From Rotaria sp. Silwood1 (Eukaryota; Rotifera; Eurotatoria; Philodinida; Philodinidae): a stretch of 64,000 bases of DNA. The stretch lies in the NCBI GenBank assembly GCA_905250075.1, contig CAJNOP010000012.1:496001-560000 (forward strand). The letters run 5' to 3'. Made by a program: the position numbers and the translations under genes. Every line of letters starts with the position of its first letter. Position 1 is the stretch's first letter. The notes under the pieces were generated by a model, which was not told the origin of the DNA, searched no databases, and was given only the letters and a program-made list of their open reading frames with translations. Below are positions 38,701 through 51,500 of the stretch, piece after piece.

Positions 38701-39146
38701 GTTGAGACACAGATGTAGCCAGGAGTTTTCCAAAGGGTGTGCCCAACTTGTTATGGAAGGTGCACGCTAACAGAAAAATAAATTTTTGTTTCGCGAGAAG
38801 TTTTTTTTTTTATTCGTTCTCTCTTCCATATGATTTTTGATCGAAAAAAATGCACAGGTAACATTTGTACTTCCCTTGGCTATGCTCCGGAGCTAAGATG
38901 TGATGGAGTAAAGACCTTTGTCCACTACTGTGTGTATGTCTCTACTGTATCAGTCTAGGGCAAAGTGAATCGAATTTTGATGAACGTTAGTTGTCAGAAA
39001 AAACAATTGCATTGTCTCGAAACATGAATAATTCTTCGATGATTTCTATGCGTTGAAGAAATATATTTTATTAACTTTTTAACCGAGAAAAACAAATTAT
39101 TCCATAAATAAATGCAATTCAATCAAGAAAAAAACAACAACAACAT
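35728..39146. other. Intergenic, mostly unrecognised; a possible decayed MITE
   Basis: 3.4 kb between the convergent TOM22 and TRIM-like genes. AATAAA at 35823 may serve TOM22. Near 38717-38740 the text GATGTAGCCAGGAG and near 38878 its rough complement CTTGGCTATGCTCC resemble the two ends of an old hAT-type MITE, but neither ends nor duplications are clear. All ORFs are short and unconvincing. Confidence 0.35.
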
Positions 39147-41440
39147 TTAGGTTTCATAGCATGGTATTAAATATTTGCTCATAGCAAAACAAGTTCGTGT
39201 ATCATCTTGTTCAATATTTCTATATGCAATTAAAATATCCATTTGTTGACTTAAAGCTAATCGATCAATAATAAATTTATTTTCTCCAAGTTCAATTCCA
39301 CTAAAAGCTATTTCTTCAATATATTCTTTTCCCGACCACATAAATAATTTTCTATCAATTGTTTCAAAACATATAAAAATATTTTCATCATTACATATTA
39401 TAACATCAAGAATTTCTTTTATATTTTTTCCAATATAACATGAATATGTATCAAGATTTTCAAGTGTATTTAAATCATATATAAAACATATTAATTTATT
39501 ATTATTAGATTTTAAACCACAAATCAATAATTTTTGTTTATTAGATAATAGACGTACATGGATTGATGTTAATTGTAAATCATAACCAAGAAAATTTTCT
39601 TGTTTTTTTTCATGTACGGATAAACCAAACATAATATTTAATTGTTTTATTGTTAGACAATCAATTTTAAAATCATAAATTATTGTTATCTGTTCATCGT
39701 TATCAGAATAAGTTATTGTACCTTGTTTGGATTTTTGTTTTATTTCATTTTCAAATTTCTTTGGAAAATTAAATAAATATTCACTTGTATCTTCTTTTAT
39801 AAATTGTTTATTTACATATGAATATGAATAAAGTGAACATGTAAATTGTTTTATTTGTTGAGGAATGAATGAACCAAAAAGGCGTAAAAATGTTGAATCT
39901 GATTGTTCATATGATACTTGATAGCCAATGACAGGTTTTGAATATGTTTTATTTTTTATTTGAATAAAATCAAGATAAACATGTTCAACATGTTGAGCTA
40001 CTGGATCATTTACTGTTGGAAGTATTTCAAATGGTAAAATTATTTTCATAAGACGTTTTGAGTCTAAAATAAATTCATAATTTCTCTTGAGATAATTATT
40101 TACAAGATTGAATGGCGATAAAATCAACTAATACAAAAAGTTTGCTTTTTTAGAATCTCGAGAGAACTAGAGAGAGTTTTCATTATTGGCATAAAAAGTT
40201 TTTACGAAGAATTCCTATGAGATTTAACTATAAAATACAGAACCAGAGGTTTTAACAATATGTTCAATAATGATAAGAACATATTGGTTACAGAAATGAT
40301 TTGTTTGTCTTATATTTACTTGATATCGGTTCAAATCTTAATCCATTAAGTAAATATCCTTGTCTTGGTCTTGGTGGTCTTTCATGTAGAATTTCTGTTA
40401 ATTGATCTCTAGCTTGTTTTTCATATGACACAACATGTACATCATGTGCATGGTTAACTAATGTTTGAATTAATTTAGCAAGTTCATTAATTTTATCTTC
40501 CTGTTTTTGTAATTGATCAAATATAATAAATAATCGTCGATCTCGATCAAGAATTTTACTAACAAAATCAATTGTTTCATGTAATTCTTTATGAATAGAT
40601 TTTAATTTATTTACATAAAGACGCTCTAATTGATAACGATTGTCTTGTGCTATTTGTGATAAAAGTTTTATTGTATGATATTGTTGTCGATGATGCAACA
40701 TATTTTCATCAATAAGACATTCCGAACAAAGACATTCACAACATTTAGTACAATAGAATTCTAATGGACGCTTATTATGTCGTTGTGAACATGTAAATGA
40801 TATTGTTTCATCTAATTGAATTGGAACTTTAGGTAAAAGACGAATTTCATCAAATGTACGAGAGAGATGTAATGATGCTGGATAAAAATGTGCATGATAT
40901 CCATAACATGTTTGACAATAATTTTCTTGACATTGAAAACATCGGCCATGGAGATTAACAGAATCCATTTGACACAAAGAACATTGACCTAAAATTTATT
41001 TATTATAGACAAAAAAAAGAAATTCTTTTTTTTTTCATATTTACCAATATGTTTATTTTCAATATCTTGCTTGTGTCTGTAAATTTTTATAAGTTGCTCT
41101 TTATCAATTGCTGGTGGAAGACAACTGGCATCACCATTAGGTAAATGAATCGATGGTGCTCGACATTGTGGACCTAATATAATAATAAATTGTTTTGTTT
41201 TCTAGTGATTCAATCAAATATGCAAAACTTACAAGTTGCAACATCCATTTCATTTTTACATGAATGATGATATTCTTCTAGGCATCGACGACATGCTACA
41301 TGTAAACATGATGTTCGTTTTGGTTCTTCAAATATATCCAAACAGATCGCACAAGTTATTTCGTCTAATAATGATGATGATAAAATTTTATTTTCATTGT
41401 TGGAATCATTATCAAGAGGTATATTATCGAATTCCATCAT
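39147..41440 (-). CDS. RING/B-box coiled-coil (TRIM-like) protein with unrecognised C-terminal domain
   Basis: Probable E3 ubiquitin ligase. Four exons fit by phase: 41440-41233, 41173-41045, 40988-40320 and 40063-39147, giving 640 residues. The RING finger is at about 25-75: CAICLDIF, then CLHVACRRC, and a closing CPQC completed across the first intron. Two zinc-binding clusters follow: a degenerate B-box-1 (CSLC...CFQC...CQTCYGYH) and a canonical B-box-2 (CSQRHNKRPLEFYC...LCSECL...HH). A helical coiled-coil region of about 100 residues comes next. The last 300 residues match no domain I can name. They contain repeated beta-like segments (LLICGLKSNNNKLICFIYD, NIFICFETIDRKLFMWSG) compatible with a beta-propeller. 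I took ATG 41440 as start; an upstream in-frame extension to 41545 lacks family features. Target unknown. Confidence 0.8.
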
Positions 41441-43634
41441 TGTGAAATTTTGGAATGATTTAGGTGATTTACAAAAAAAACAAAATATTTTTTGCGATGA
41501 TGTATCGATCAAACAAGCACGGGAAAGAAAATAATTCCATAGCACAAATATTGACCAATAATAAATGAAGTCTTATTCATAGACGGCGCTATCGTCAAAT
41601 AACGAGAAATAAGTTGATTATATCACAGGGTAGATTGAATAGATCGAAAAATTTTAAACTATTTTCGGAGGCATTTATATTTATATATGCAGTTCTGGAC
41701 AACTGTAGTTGCTACTCTACTTGATGACATTGAACTAACATTTTGGGTATATGTGTGCAACGATACACTCACACCTTCACGCACCAATGTTATTTTGATA
41801 GGTTCATATGTACTGAATTTACGGTTCAAACTATACTTGGGACTAATACTGGATCAGTCAATTTTTATCGGTGTTTTTATTGACTTTTAGGGTATTAAAG
41901 CTGGCCTATCTTGCTCATTCTTAACAATTTCCATGGTTTTCATGATCATGAAATGTGAACCTCGAAGTCTTCAACTGACAAATGTCTACTCTTCGTAAGA
42001 ATTCTAGCTCCAACTATTGAGCTAACACAATCTCATCGTAGGATGTGAGCTTCGAATGATGCTGAATGAGTTTATTACGCTCACGAAAAGTTAGCCAGAT
42101 ATTACAATTAATATTGGACTAAGTTAAACATTTTTCACCTCGAAATTTCGAGTTCATTTTATTTTGGACTACTTGTAACTGACTATCCTGAAATTTCAAT
42201 ACCTAGTTGCTTTCAATTGATGCTTTCATTACTAAATATTAGAAAATATGCTCTTCTGCTGTTCAGATCTTATCAACTATCAGCATCATGCAACTATGAA
42301 AATATTAAGATATTAAAAAACCTTAAATTAAGAAGTCTAATATAAAAACCGTACATGTCAGTTCACCGTATCTTTCTGTCAGTATTAGTATCCTTTTACG
42401 AGTTTGGATGTCTTTCAGCTGTATTAAATAATTATTTCGAATACGAATAGATCAAATTTAATAGTTATAAAGAAATCATATCATTCTGGGAAAAAGTCAG
42501 TCAGATCACAGTATAAATGTTGTTGAATATTAGCTGCTGTGAGTTACTAGTTACTATTAAAAACTCCTAGAGTTATATGAATTCTACATTGTATGTCTTT
42601 GTAGAATGAAAGTAATAAACATTTTTCCGAGTGAACTGATTGCTTAATTGACATATTATACCCACTGGCTTTTCAGCCAGTATGTCAAGACTTTTAACCG
42701 GCTGGCTCAATCTGGTCGAAAAAATTACGACTGGTTCCAAATATGATTTAAACATAAAGTTCCTTTTTTGAAAAACAAATTCAGTGGACATATGCAATCA
42801 AAAAGTTTTTATTCTTGATTTTGTTATTTCATAAACTACTACAATTTTTCTAATGCTAAAGATAGTTCCCTACGTCTACTTTACTATCATCAAAGTTCGT
42901 GACATATAAGTAAGACCTTAGTAATTAGGATGCTCTAAGAAAGTGAACCCTTTTCATAGTCCTAACTTAATGTGAATCAATGTACGTTTCTAAAACTTCC
43001 AGAAGAGACTTATTGTTTAGTGAGAATTTTAATAGAAAATTCTCAAGTGAATTGGCCAGAGTTATTGTGGAAAAGGTCCGTCATACTAAAAACCAGTATA
43101 TGTTTTTCAACACACATTCTTAACAAGAGGACAATATCTCAGTTACTTGAATATACGTTTTGACGAAATTCTTACTAGAATTAGCTAGCTCATTGACTAT
43201 TCGAATGAGAATTGGACGAAAATATTTTGGCCAACCTGATTCAAGTAGAATGATAACAAAAGAAAGATCATGTGTGAATCATAAATCCAGTACATGTGAA
43301 CTTATGTGAGACAGGTTGATGCTTGCAATCAGGAGATATTGTCATAGGAATGAACTCAAAATATCAGTTCAATATCCCGAAAAAGTTTAGTAGAACTTCA
43401 TGAGAGAAAGCTACAATATGTTCAAAACTGTAAATATAGGAGAAGGTTTTTCTTTTTGTTTACTTTGTTCTTTATAAAGAAATCACAAAAGTCAATGTAA
43501 CTATTGAGAGATAAATAAAGACTGCACTCTGATGTGTTGCCTGAATTCAATAAGATAATTTTCAAACTCGAGCGTTCCAAAGAGTCATTCTAAAGAACTA
43601 TGTCATAAATTAGACAAACTGTAATGTTGATAAA
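41441..43634. other. Intergenic, nothing recognised apart from a small palindrome
   Basis: AT-rich DNA upstream of the TRIM-like gene. Near 42660-42720 there is a small cluster of nested palindromes (CTGGCTTTTCAGCCAG, then ACCGGCTGGCTC) resembling the ends of the motif-array elements elsewhere in the window, possibly a solo end. ORFs are short and without character. Confidence 0.35.
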
Positions 43635-43903
43635 TAGGAATGTGCTGTGTTGATATAAACACTGGCAGTGAGGTATAGATACAGGACCCATTAGAATACT
43701 CATTACGGTGGCATTGCTGCTTACTGAAGCACTAACTACATGGACATGCGCGTTCACTGTAACATTGACACACCAACTTTATCAAAATGTGTCATTTTTC
43801 TAGCTGTATGTTGCAATGCTTTAGTGAACACTAGTGTCCGTGTAGTCATTGTGTACAAACTACACTGAATCAGTGGCCAATAAACTGAAATTGCACATCC
43901 GTA
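43635..43903. mobile_element. Decayed MITE, relative of the element at 54864
   Basis: The left end TAGGAATGTGCTGTGTTGAT and the right end AAACTGAAATTGCACATCC match the two ends of the 54864-55231 element (TAGGGATGTGCAGTTTC and complement). An early CACTGGCAGTG block corresponds to its CACTG...CAGTG motif. The inside has few motif repeats. About 270 bases, with no target duplication visible. Confidence 0.6.
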
Positions 43904-45147
43904 ACCCTAAAATAACCAACAAGAGATAATTTCAGTATTTATTTAAGAGATTCTTCTTCAAAATTGAAAAATTTACTATTTCGAATGAGTAGATGAAAAC
44001 CATGCATTTTTCTTCGAGTCAACAATTGAAATTATTTTACAAAATGTTATTTGTAGTTTACTGTAAGTTACATCTCAGACGATCCAAATATTTCAAGTTG
44101 AATTAAACTGTAGCCTAAACTAATTTCAAACAAAGTAAAAGAGAAGCTTTCTTTCTTAAATATGCAAAATTCTGGTATATAATAAACAGTGACACTAAAT
44201 TTCTCATGGATATGTATAACGTTGAAAAAGCTTTCTGCCTTGATTTCATTGTAAAAACAAGAAGAAGAGTTGCTGTATAAATATGATTGTCTATGTGTAA
44301 TTCATACACTCTATCTATAGCTATTATATCCTTTGCTGAATTAAACATATTTACGAAAATATAGAAATACATTTTAGATCACCTTAAATACACTGATAGA
44401 AAACTAGAAATTTAAACAAAAACTCATGCCTTCAAATAGTCATTGTTATCCAGTAATTACGAATAGTATACACGATAACAGTTTAAAATGTTAATGTTTT
44501 ATGATATTAAATGGACTTGTCCTTTTAAAAGTAAATAACTAAGTTGTGATGATAGTTTTACATATGATCGATATGTCATTGACATGATGTTAAAAAATGG
44601 CGCATTTTTGTGGTTTGATTTTACTTATATGTAATTGTACGTATAAAACAATATCGCCAATACAATGAAACCTAATCAATGCCTACTATTTATACAGCTG
44701 CAATTCTACTGTTTTCAATAATCAAAGTTTTACAAGTTAATAGTTATATCATTAATGTTTAGATTATTTCAAATATAAAATCATATACTATCATCATATT
44801 GTCAAAACATAATATAAACATAACTGTTCAGAACGAAAAAATTTATCAGAGAGCAATACTTAAGCTTTTGTTAATTTTCTGCCATTGCCTTTAGAGTCTC
44901 TAAAAATATATTTCTATACTTTCATATGTAAGTTTGATTGAGCAGAGTGTATTATGTCTACCGCTAGTGGTTTGTACGAAACTACACATAGAGAATAATT
45001 CTTAGCATGGTAACAGTTGTTGTTGTTGTTGTTTTTAAATAAAATCAGTCTGGACACTTTTTGAGCGTTATCCGTAAACCTCTAGTGTTAAAAAAGACAC
45101 AATAAGCGCAATCAAAGCATCAAGGAATGTATAGGTTTTGCATTGTT
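43904..45147. other. Intergenic, nothing recognised
   Basis: AT-rich DNA between the decayed MITE and the Helitron-like block. A TTG trinucleotide run lies near 45017. The ORF 44115-44372 on the minus strand has no family features. Confidence 0.4.
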
Positions 45148-45588
45148 TCTTATATATATATAATGTTCAGTGTCTGTCTGTTTCTCTGTACCGAGTCAGA
45201 GGTCAAAGATCATAAGGATATAAGGCTGCAGGGATATAAGACGATAAGGGATCAGTGTATAAGGCTATAAAGAGATAAGGGTATAACGTTATAATAGGAT
45301 AAGTGGATACGGCTACAGAAGCATAAGGGATGAAGCTACAAGAGTATAAGGGAGAAGGAGATAAGATTGCATGCGATATAAGGAATAAGGGAATAACGGA
45401 ATAAGGCTATGAGAGCTAATACCATCAGAGTATAATGCTACAAGGGGGTAAGACTACAAGGGATAATGTCTATATATATAATGCGAAGTGTCTGATTCTC
45501 TATTATAAAATCAAGGATAAAGCACAAATGTGAAACTTTACAGGAAAAAAGTAGCCGTGCAGTATGCACGGGCTCTCGTTTGTTCTAA
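45148..45588 (+). mobile_element. Helitron-like non-autonomous element(s)
   Basis: Two 5'-type termini are present: TCTTATATATATATAATG at 45148 and TCTATATATATAATGCGAAG at 45469, each followed by AGTGTCTG. A single 3'-type terminus follows: hairpin AGCCGTGCA-loop-TGCACGGGCT at 45553-45574, then CTAA at 45585-45588. TC at the 5' end, a GC hairpin shortly before a CTRR end, and no inverted repeats fit Helitrons. Between the two 5' ends is a degenerate array of ATAAGG-type units (45210-45460). A short (120-base) and a long (440-base) element may share one 3' end. Confidence 0.6.
45220..45465 (+). repeat. Degenerate ATAAGG-type minisatellite
   Basis: Irregular tandem units of about 8-14 bases built around GGATATAAG or GGGATAAGGCTAC. 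The units vary in length and sequence, so it is old or imprecisely amplified. It sits inside the Helitron-like block. Confidence 0.6.
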
Positions 45589-48500
45589 ATAATTATTTCA
45601 TTGATAGCCATTTTTTGTAATAATAATATAATGTCTTCACTGATGTTAAGAAAACCTATGTCATTTGTTTGCCGCCCTTTATCAAAGCAGATGTCAAGAA
45701 TATTCTGGAAATATTCATGCATTGTATGATCTTCTCTTTCCGTCCAGCTCATTGAGATGAGTAAACCAGCATACTCATCGTAATCATTTATTTTATGAGA
45801 TCGTAAAATGAGTTTCGATTCATCAGTTGGTATAGATTGCCCTGATTTGAGTACAAATGATGATGTATTTCGTACAAAATGACTAATTATCCAAGGCCAA
45901 TATAGATTATGTTTTGATCCAATACATTGTTGAAGTATTTCAATGAATGCACAAACTGTCAAATCAACATTAGCTTCATCAACGAGACTTTTTCCTGATG
46001 TTTGAAATCGTAAAGTCAAGCCGTCTAACTGAAGTCGACATTGATTGAAAAGTAGTCTATGAAGACCTTTTCTCATTGCTATACTTAGTAAACCTTCTGA
46101 TAATAGTGGTTCTTTATTTATTCGATGTTGTAAAAGAGGTGTAGCAAATAACCATGGTAAACTTAAAACTGATACTTGTTCTGATGCATATTCCCCAGCA
46201 TAACAGGCATAATAACAAGCAACAACCACAGATTCTTGTCGTTTTCTACATGCTTTACATAATTTGGAAACTAATGTATCATCATGACAGTTGCCTGTTT
46301 CACAATAACTAGCTTGATAATTAAAGAAACGAGTTCTTGTACGATTTACGAGTTGTTCAAGTTCTGTATTGGCAGTATCTTCAAGTTCACCAGTAAGACC
46401 ATTAATGGAATTTCGACACCATAAATCACTTTCATGTGATAAACCATATAAATTAAGAATTTCAAAAATTTCTTGTCGATAAACTGAAGCGATTGTTTTG
46501 GCAAAGTCGGCACAATCTCGATATTCAGGATGTTGACGATCGACAGCGTCTAGAAGAGACTGATCAAGTTTAATTCTCGTTTCCTCATCATCATTTCTAA
46601 GTTCTTCTTCATCGTCTTCCTCATCAGATTCATCTCGTGTTCGAACTTGTAAATGTCGTAAATGACGATGATATCGAAGAAGTCGATTCCATGCAGGTAA
46701 TGTTTTCTTCGAAGCCCGATATAGTTTTCCTACATAGTTTAAAATAAAAGAGAAAAAAATGAATAAATAAAAAAAAGAAAACTTATCCATTTTCATACCA
46801 AGAATATATGGTGATTCGTATTGTTCGAAAAAAAGACTATCCATAAAATCTGGTCGTTTATTTTCTAGTGCATTATTTAATCGAATGATTTCATCTTCTC
46901 TCAATGGATGATAACCAGTTTTACCACTATCAACTTCTTGACTGATTGCACCAGCTAATTCAATTGTTGATAAAATATCGTCTGCTGGTCTGTTACTATT
47001 ATCAACACCAAATTTATCAGCAAAAGCTAAATGTAAATTAGATAGTCTTCCTAAACAATCTTGTTCAGCTATTCTAAGTATGGTATTATTAATATCATGT
47101 CTTGTTACAAATCGATCAAACTTTTCAGCAGGTATTTGTGAATCATAATCATAAGGTGGTGCATTATCAGTTTTGTTTGGAACAAGATCTTCATGCCAAA
47201 TAACTAAATATTCATCTCCATCTAAATCTGATCCGCTAATATCATGTGGAGCTGGACGATCACCTTGTTGTGAGAAAACAACAACATCTTTTAAATGTTT
47301 TAATTTCGGATGATTAATAGCAATAAATGTTCGAATATCACCTGGATGATGACAAGGATTTTTTGTAATAACAACTTTACATTGTTCAAGAATTTCAGTC
47401 TTAATTTTATTATCATCATTATTATTTTTTCGATCTCTATCGAATATTGTATATTGAATAAATACTTGATCTGGTTTAAGAACATTATATTCATCAACAA
47501 CACCAAACATATTTCGTCCTTTATTTGGTGGAATTTGAATACGTGTTCGTTGAAGTAAATCTCTTGTTGATTGTAAACATGAATTAATCAGTAATTGTCG
47601 AAAAAATGATTCATGAATAAAATCAATATTTGCATCATGTATATTTTTAGGCAAAAACCATGACGGTACCTTTTCATGAATTAATTTTTCTGCGTCAGAA
47701 TTTCGTAAAAGAGAATGAATAAGTTTAAGATGATTTTGTTGTTGAAGTATAAGAAATGATGAATCAGATATTTGTCGATATGATAAAAGAAGAATAGCTT
47801 GTCGATTAAGATATATTGGTCGAGGTGCTGAGAGCTTACATACTTCAAAACAATCATGATTACTATCAAATTTCTTCATACTATCCCGAATAAATAAATG
47901 AACATCTCTTGGCATATCTGGATGAATGCTAGCGACACCTTTAGCACCATCATAACGAAATTGGATAACACTGAAGTCGTCTGGATTTCGAAGAAATTGT
48001 TTTATCTGCGAATTAGAGGGGAAAAGCTTGTTAGATCCGCCCCTTTCAGTATGAAATGTGCAATTTCCGTGTGTTCTTTAGCTTCATTATACTAATACAA
48101 AGCGCGTAAAGTGAAAAATTTCTCGCAGATCACGTTGTTTTCCAAGATAATTGATCATCAGAGAAGCAATGCGTCTTATTTGTTTCTGCATGTCGGATAG
48201 AAACTCTTTCTATTTTTTACTATGGTTCTATTTTTTTGACCTTGTTGTCATTCGCTCGTTATTTCCCTTCACCATATTGCGTATTTCTTAACTAAACTGC
48301 ATTGTTATTCTAATCATTGATTTAACTGACAGCTAAGCCTGGTGTACAGATCCATTACATCTACAGTAGGTCTTAATGTACTCTTATATATCTCGATAAG
48401 CTTGCAACCGCTTTTATTGATTATTCCCTAATAGTATAATTTCATCAGTTCATGCCTTTTTATGGTGACCAGATGACGACTGTAGCAAACCAAAGCCTCA

Positions 48501-51500
48501 CTACCCATCATCCTTGAAATTTTACATATAAATTTTTAACTGCACAAAAACTAAATAGCGCAGTATCTGGAACATTAGCAAACCCATACCAACCATTTGA
48601 ATTTAGAAGCAGACTTTGGAATGCTGTGGAATAGTCTAAGTTTTGCCGTTAAGGTGGTTTAGCGCCATTTATATTACGAAGAAACTCTTGAAATAGTCTG
48701 ATGTGTGTTTTCGTCGATGTCTAAGGCCTGCATTCGAAAGAAGGAGGTAGGAGCCGAAAAACCTCGAGGGTGTAGGTATGAATTTAGACAAACTTCTACT
48801 CGTTAAAAACATCATGAACATTCAATGAAACTGATATTTATTTGCTAACCGATTCGTGAATTTCCCTTTTTTTTGAATTTCGCACTTTTTTATAACTATT
48901 CTAGCTGCTTCTTAGCTTATAATAACCTATAACTCTTGAAAAATGATATCGGACATTTTAGTAGAGCAAACTTCGTCGGAGTACAACTGTTTGGAAATTA
49001 AGTATCGCCGGAGTAAGTCTCTGAGGACCATGTTTCATCGAACCAACTATGAGTAGTGCCGTGTTTATCCAAGAAATATATATATGATACAATGATATAT
49101 ACCATATTGCTGTTTGTTTATTATTGGTTTTTGGTCATGAACGCATATAAGCTCGCTATCAGGGAATCTTTCCAAGACAGTAGAAAAACCTAATAAAATA
49201 CTCATGTCATGTATACATAACCGCAAACAGTGAATAGATAGATTACTCCAAGAGCACTGTACTACAATGCTCCTTATTGTTTATGGATGATCGTGGCAGA
49301 CCTTACCATGAAACAGGTTTTAAACTAATGGATAAAAGAATGCTTTTCTTATCTGAATTATTTTTGATTTTTTTTTAAATATTTTTATATGAAATAAAAC
49401 ACTGATTACTCAAGGACATAGTGTTTCTAAAATTGACGTACCAAGAAAAGTTTTTAAAAAACATTCAACTCCAACTGGACATGCCTGGTCTCAATAGAAA
49501 AAACCTTCATGTTACTGATTCTAAATTCTACAGAAAATTAATTTAGTATTAGAAACACTTCAATGAAAAAAAATCCACCTTTTTCTTTACCTTCTAACAG
49601 ACAGCTAAGTCAAACTTTTAGAAACATATAGAAACAATAGTTTGATAAACAGAAAAAGAACATACTTCTAGATCTGTCTGGCATAAGATATGTTCATTTC
49701 AATAGTTCACGTGTTTAATTCACAATTATTTTTCTAAGCACAAGAATGAGAAATTCTAAAGAAGACACAGTATCGACGATTCTGATCCAAATCCGGTCCA
49801 GAATAGAACTGTCAACAGGCTAACTCTTTTCAGCCTGATCTGGCCTGCAGGCTAAAATTCAATGAACAGCCTGCAGGCCAATCCAAATGAATTAATGTTT
49901 TAAGTTTTTTATAATTATGAAATTTACAAATTAGCATGAATTCATTGTATAAGTTTCAATTAGTCATCCGACTTGTTCTCATGAAAGCAATAGAATGTAG
50001 TATGCTAATTCTCAACTAAGAGCAGTCATGAATCAATTTTAAGATCGGTTTTATGCGAATCTTCGACATAAGAATATGACCCTGGTTTCTGAAATGAAAC
50101 ACTTTCAAACATGTAGCCAATCAAGTAGATGTTGAAATTCAGGAATTCATGTGAAGATATTTTAATTTTTTTGGAATAAAGTTATAACTACGTTAATATG
50201 AAAAGTATCGATTATCTTAAGTACTTACTGATACGTAAGGTATCTTCAATCTTAAATACGTACGCATGAGAACTCCTCAGAATTAGCTTAAAACTCTCTA
50301 CTAATCTTACGGTTTAATGACTTTTATTCACACGATAATTTTACAAGTTGGCAAGACCTGATTCGCCATCCCTTTCGTTAAACGAAACTCTAAATTCGAT
50401 TCTAGTTTAGACTAGCTGTTAAAATCATGAAACTCTTTAACTGAGTAGCGCAATCTTCCTTAGTATACGATTGAATCAGTAAGAAGTATTTTAAATAGTT
50501 TTGACACAAAAAAAGAGCTAGAAACAATAGTAGCTGCTTACAATCAAAGGAAAAAATTCAAAAAGACATTGAAAAATTCTGAATATCCGAGAAGCGAAAA
50601 GTAAATAGTAACAAACACGGTCAAAAGACCTTATAAAACGTATAAAAACATTGATTTAAATTGATGACCAACAGAAAATATCAAAAGCAATCATCATTGA
50701 CTCGTCAAGTCGTCTCATTCTTAGAATTGAATACTGTAAAGGTTAGTATTAGATCATACCCAGGTTAAGAACTTTAGCCTGGCCAAAAATTTTCTAGCCT
50801 GATCAGGCCAGGCGAAAATTTTAAAATTCAGCCTGGCCTGCTCGCCTGACCTGCTGCCTGGCAAGTAGAAGGCCAGGCTGGCAGCTCTAATTCGAAAAAT
50901 AGTCAAGTTTGAATCTGTCTCATGGAAACTAAAACTTTTACTTTTCTAATTGCAGCAATTTTTTTCAAGTTTCTATATCTTTCACATGCGATGCAATACA
51001 CGAAGAAGTGAGTGTAGTGAAAACTGGAAGATTAGTACACATAAACATCATTGACATCAATGCAACAATTATACGAACGCCTTTTTTTTCGTTGATCTTT
51101 TACAGCTTAAACATGATTGTACACTACTAATTGAGTTTAGTTATGAAAAGCTGTCTACATATTCTATAAATAATAATCTGAACAGTCATCAATTAGGATG
51201 ACAAAAAACTATTTCATAGAAACATCTTGTTAATAATTATTATTGGTAATTCATAAATATTCACCAAATAAAAGAGTTTGGCTATGTCTTTTGAATGTGA
51301 GAATATGTCAAAAACTTTAATTGAATTTTATCTTAGAAACTTCGCAATTAATAATACTCACTTTATTTCTCAATTCAATTGACATAGTACCACAACCATC
51401 TGTAAATAATAAAGTTTTATCATTCATCTTGATCTCGATGTCTCGTCCTAGATGGACATTATTTTTTGACACCTACGAAAGAAAACATAGATGTTGTAAC

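Noticed and set aside
40064..40127. Upstream extension of the last TRIM-like exon
   Set aside because: It begins with TTG, and no phase-compatible acceptor exists for it. The acceptor at 40064 joins in phase with the previous exon.
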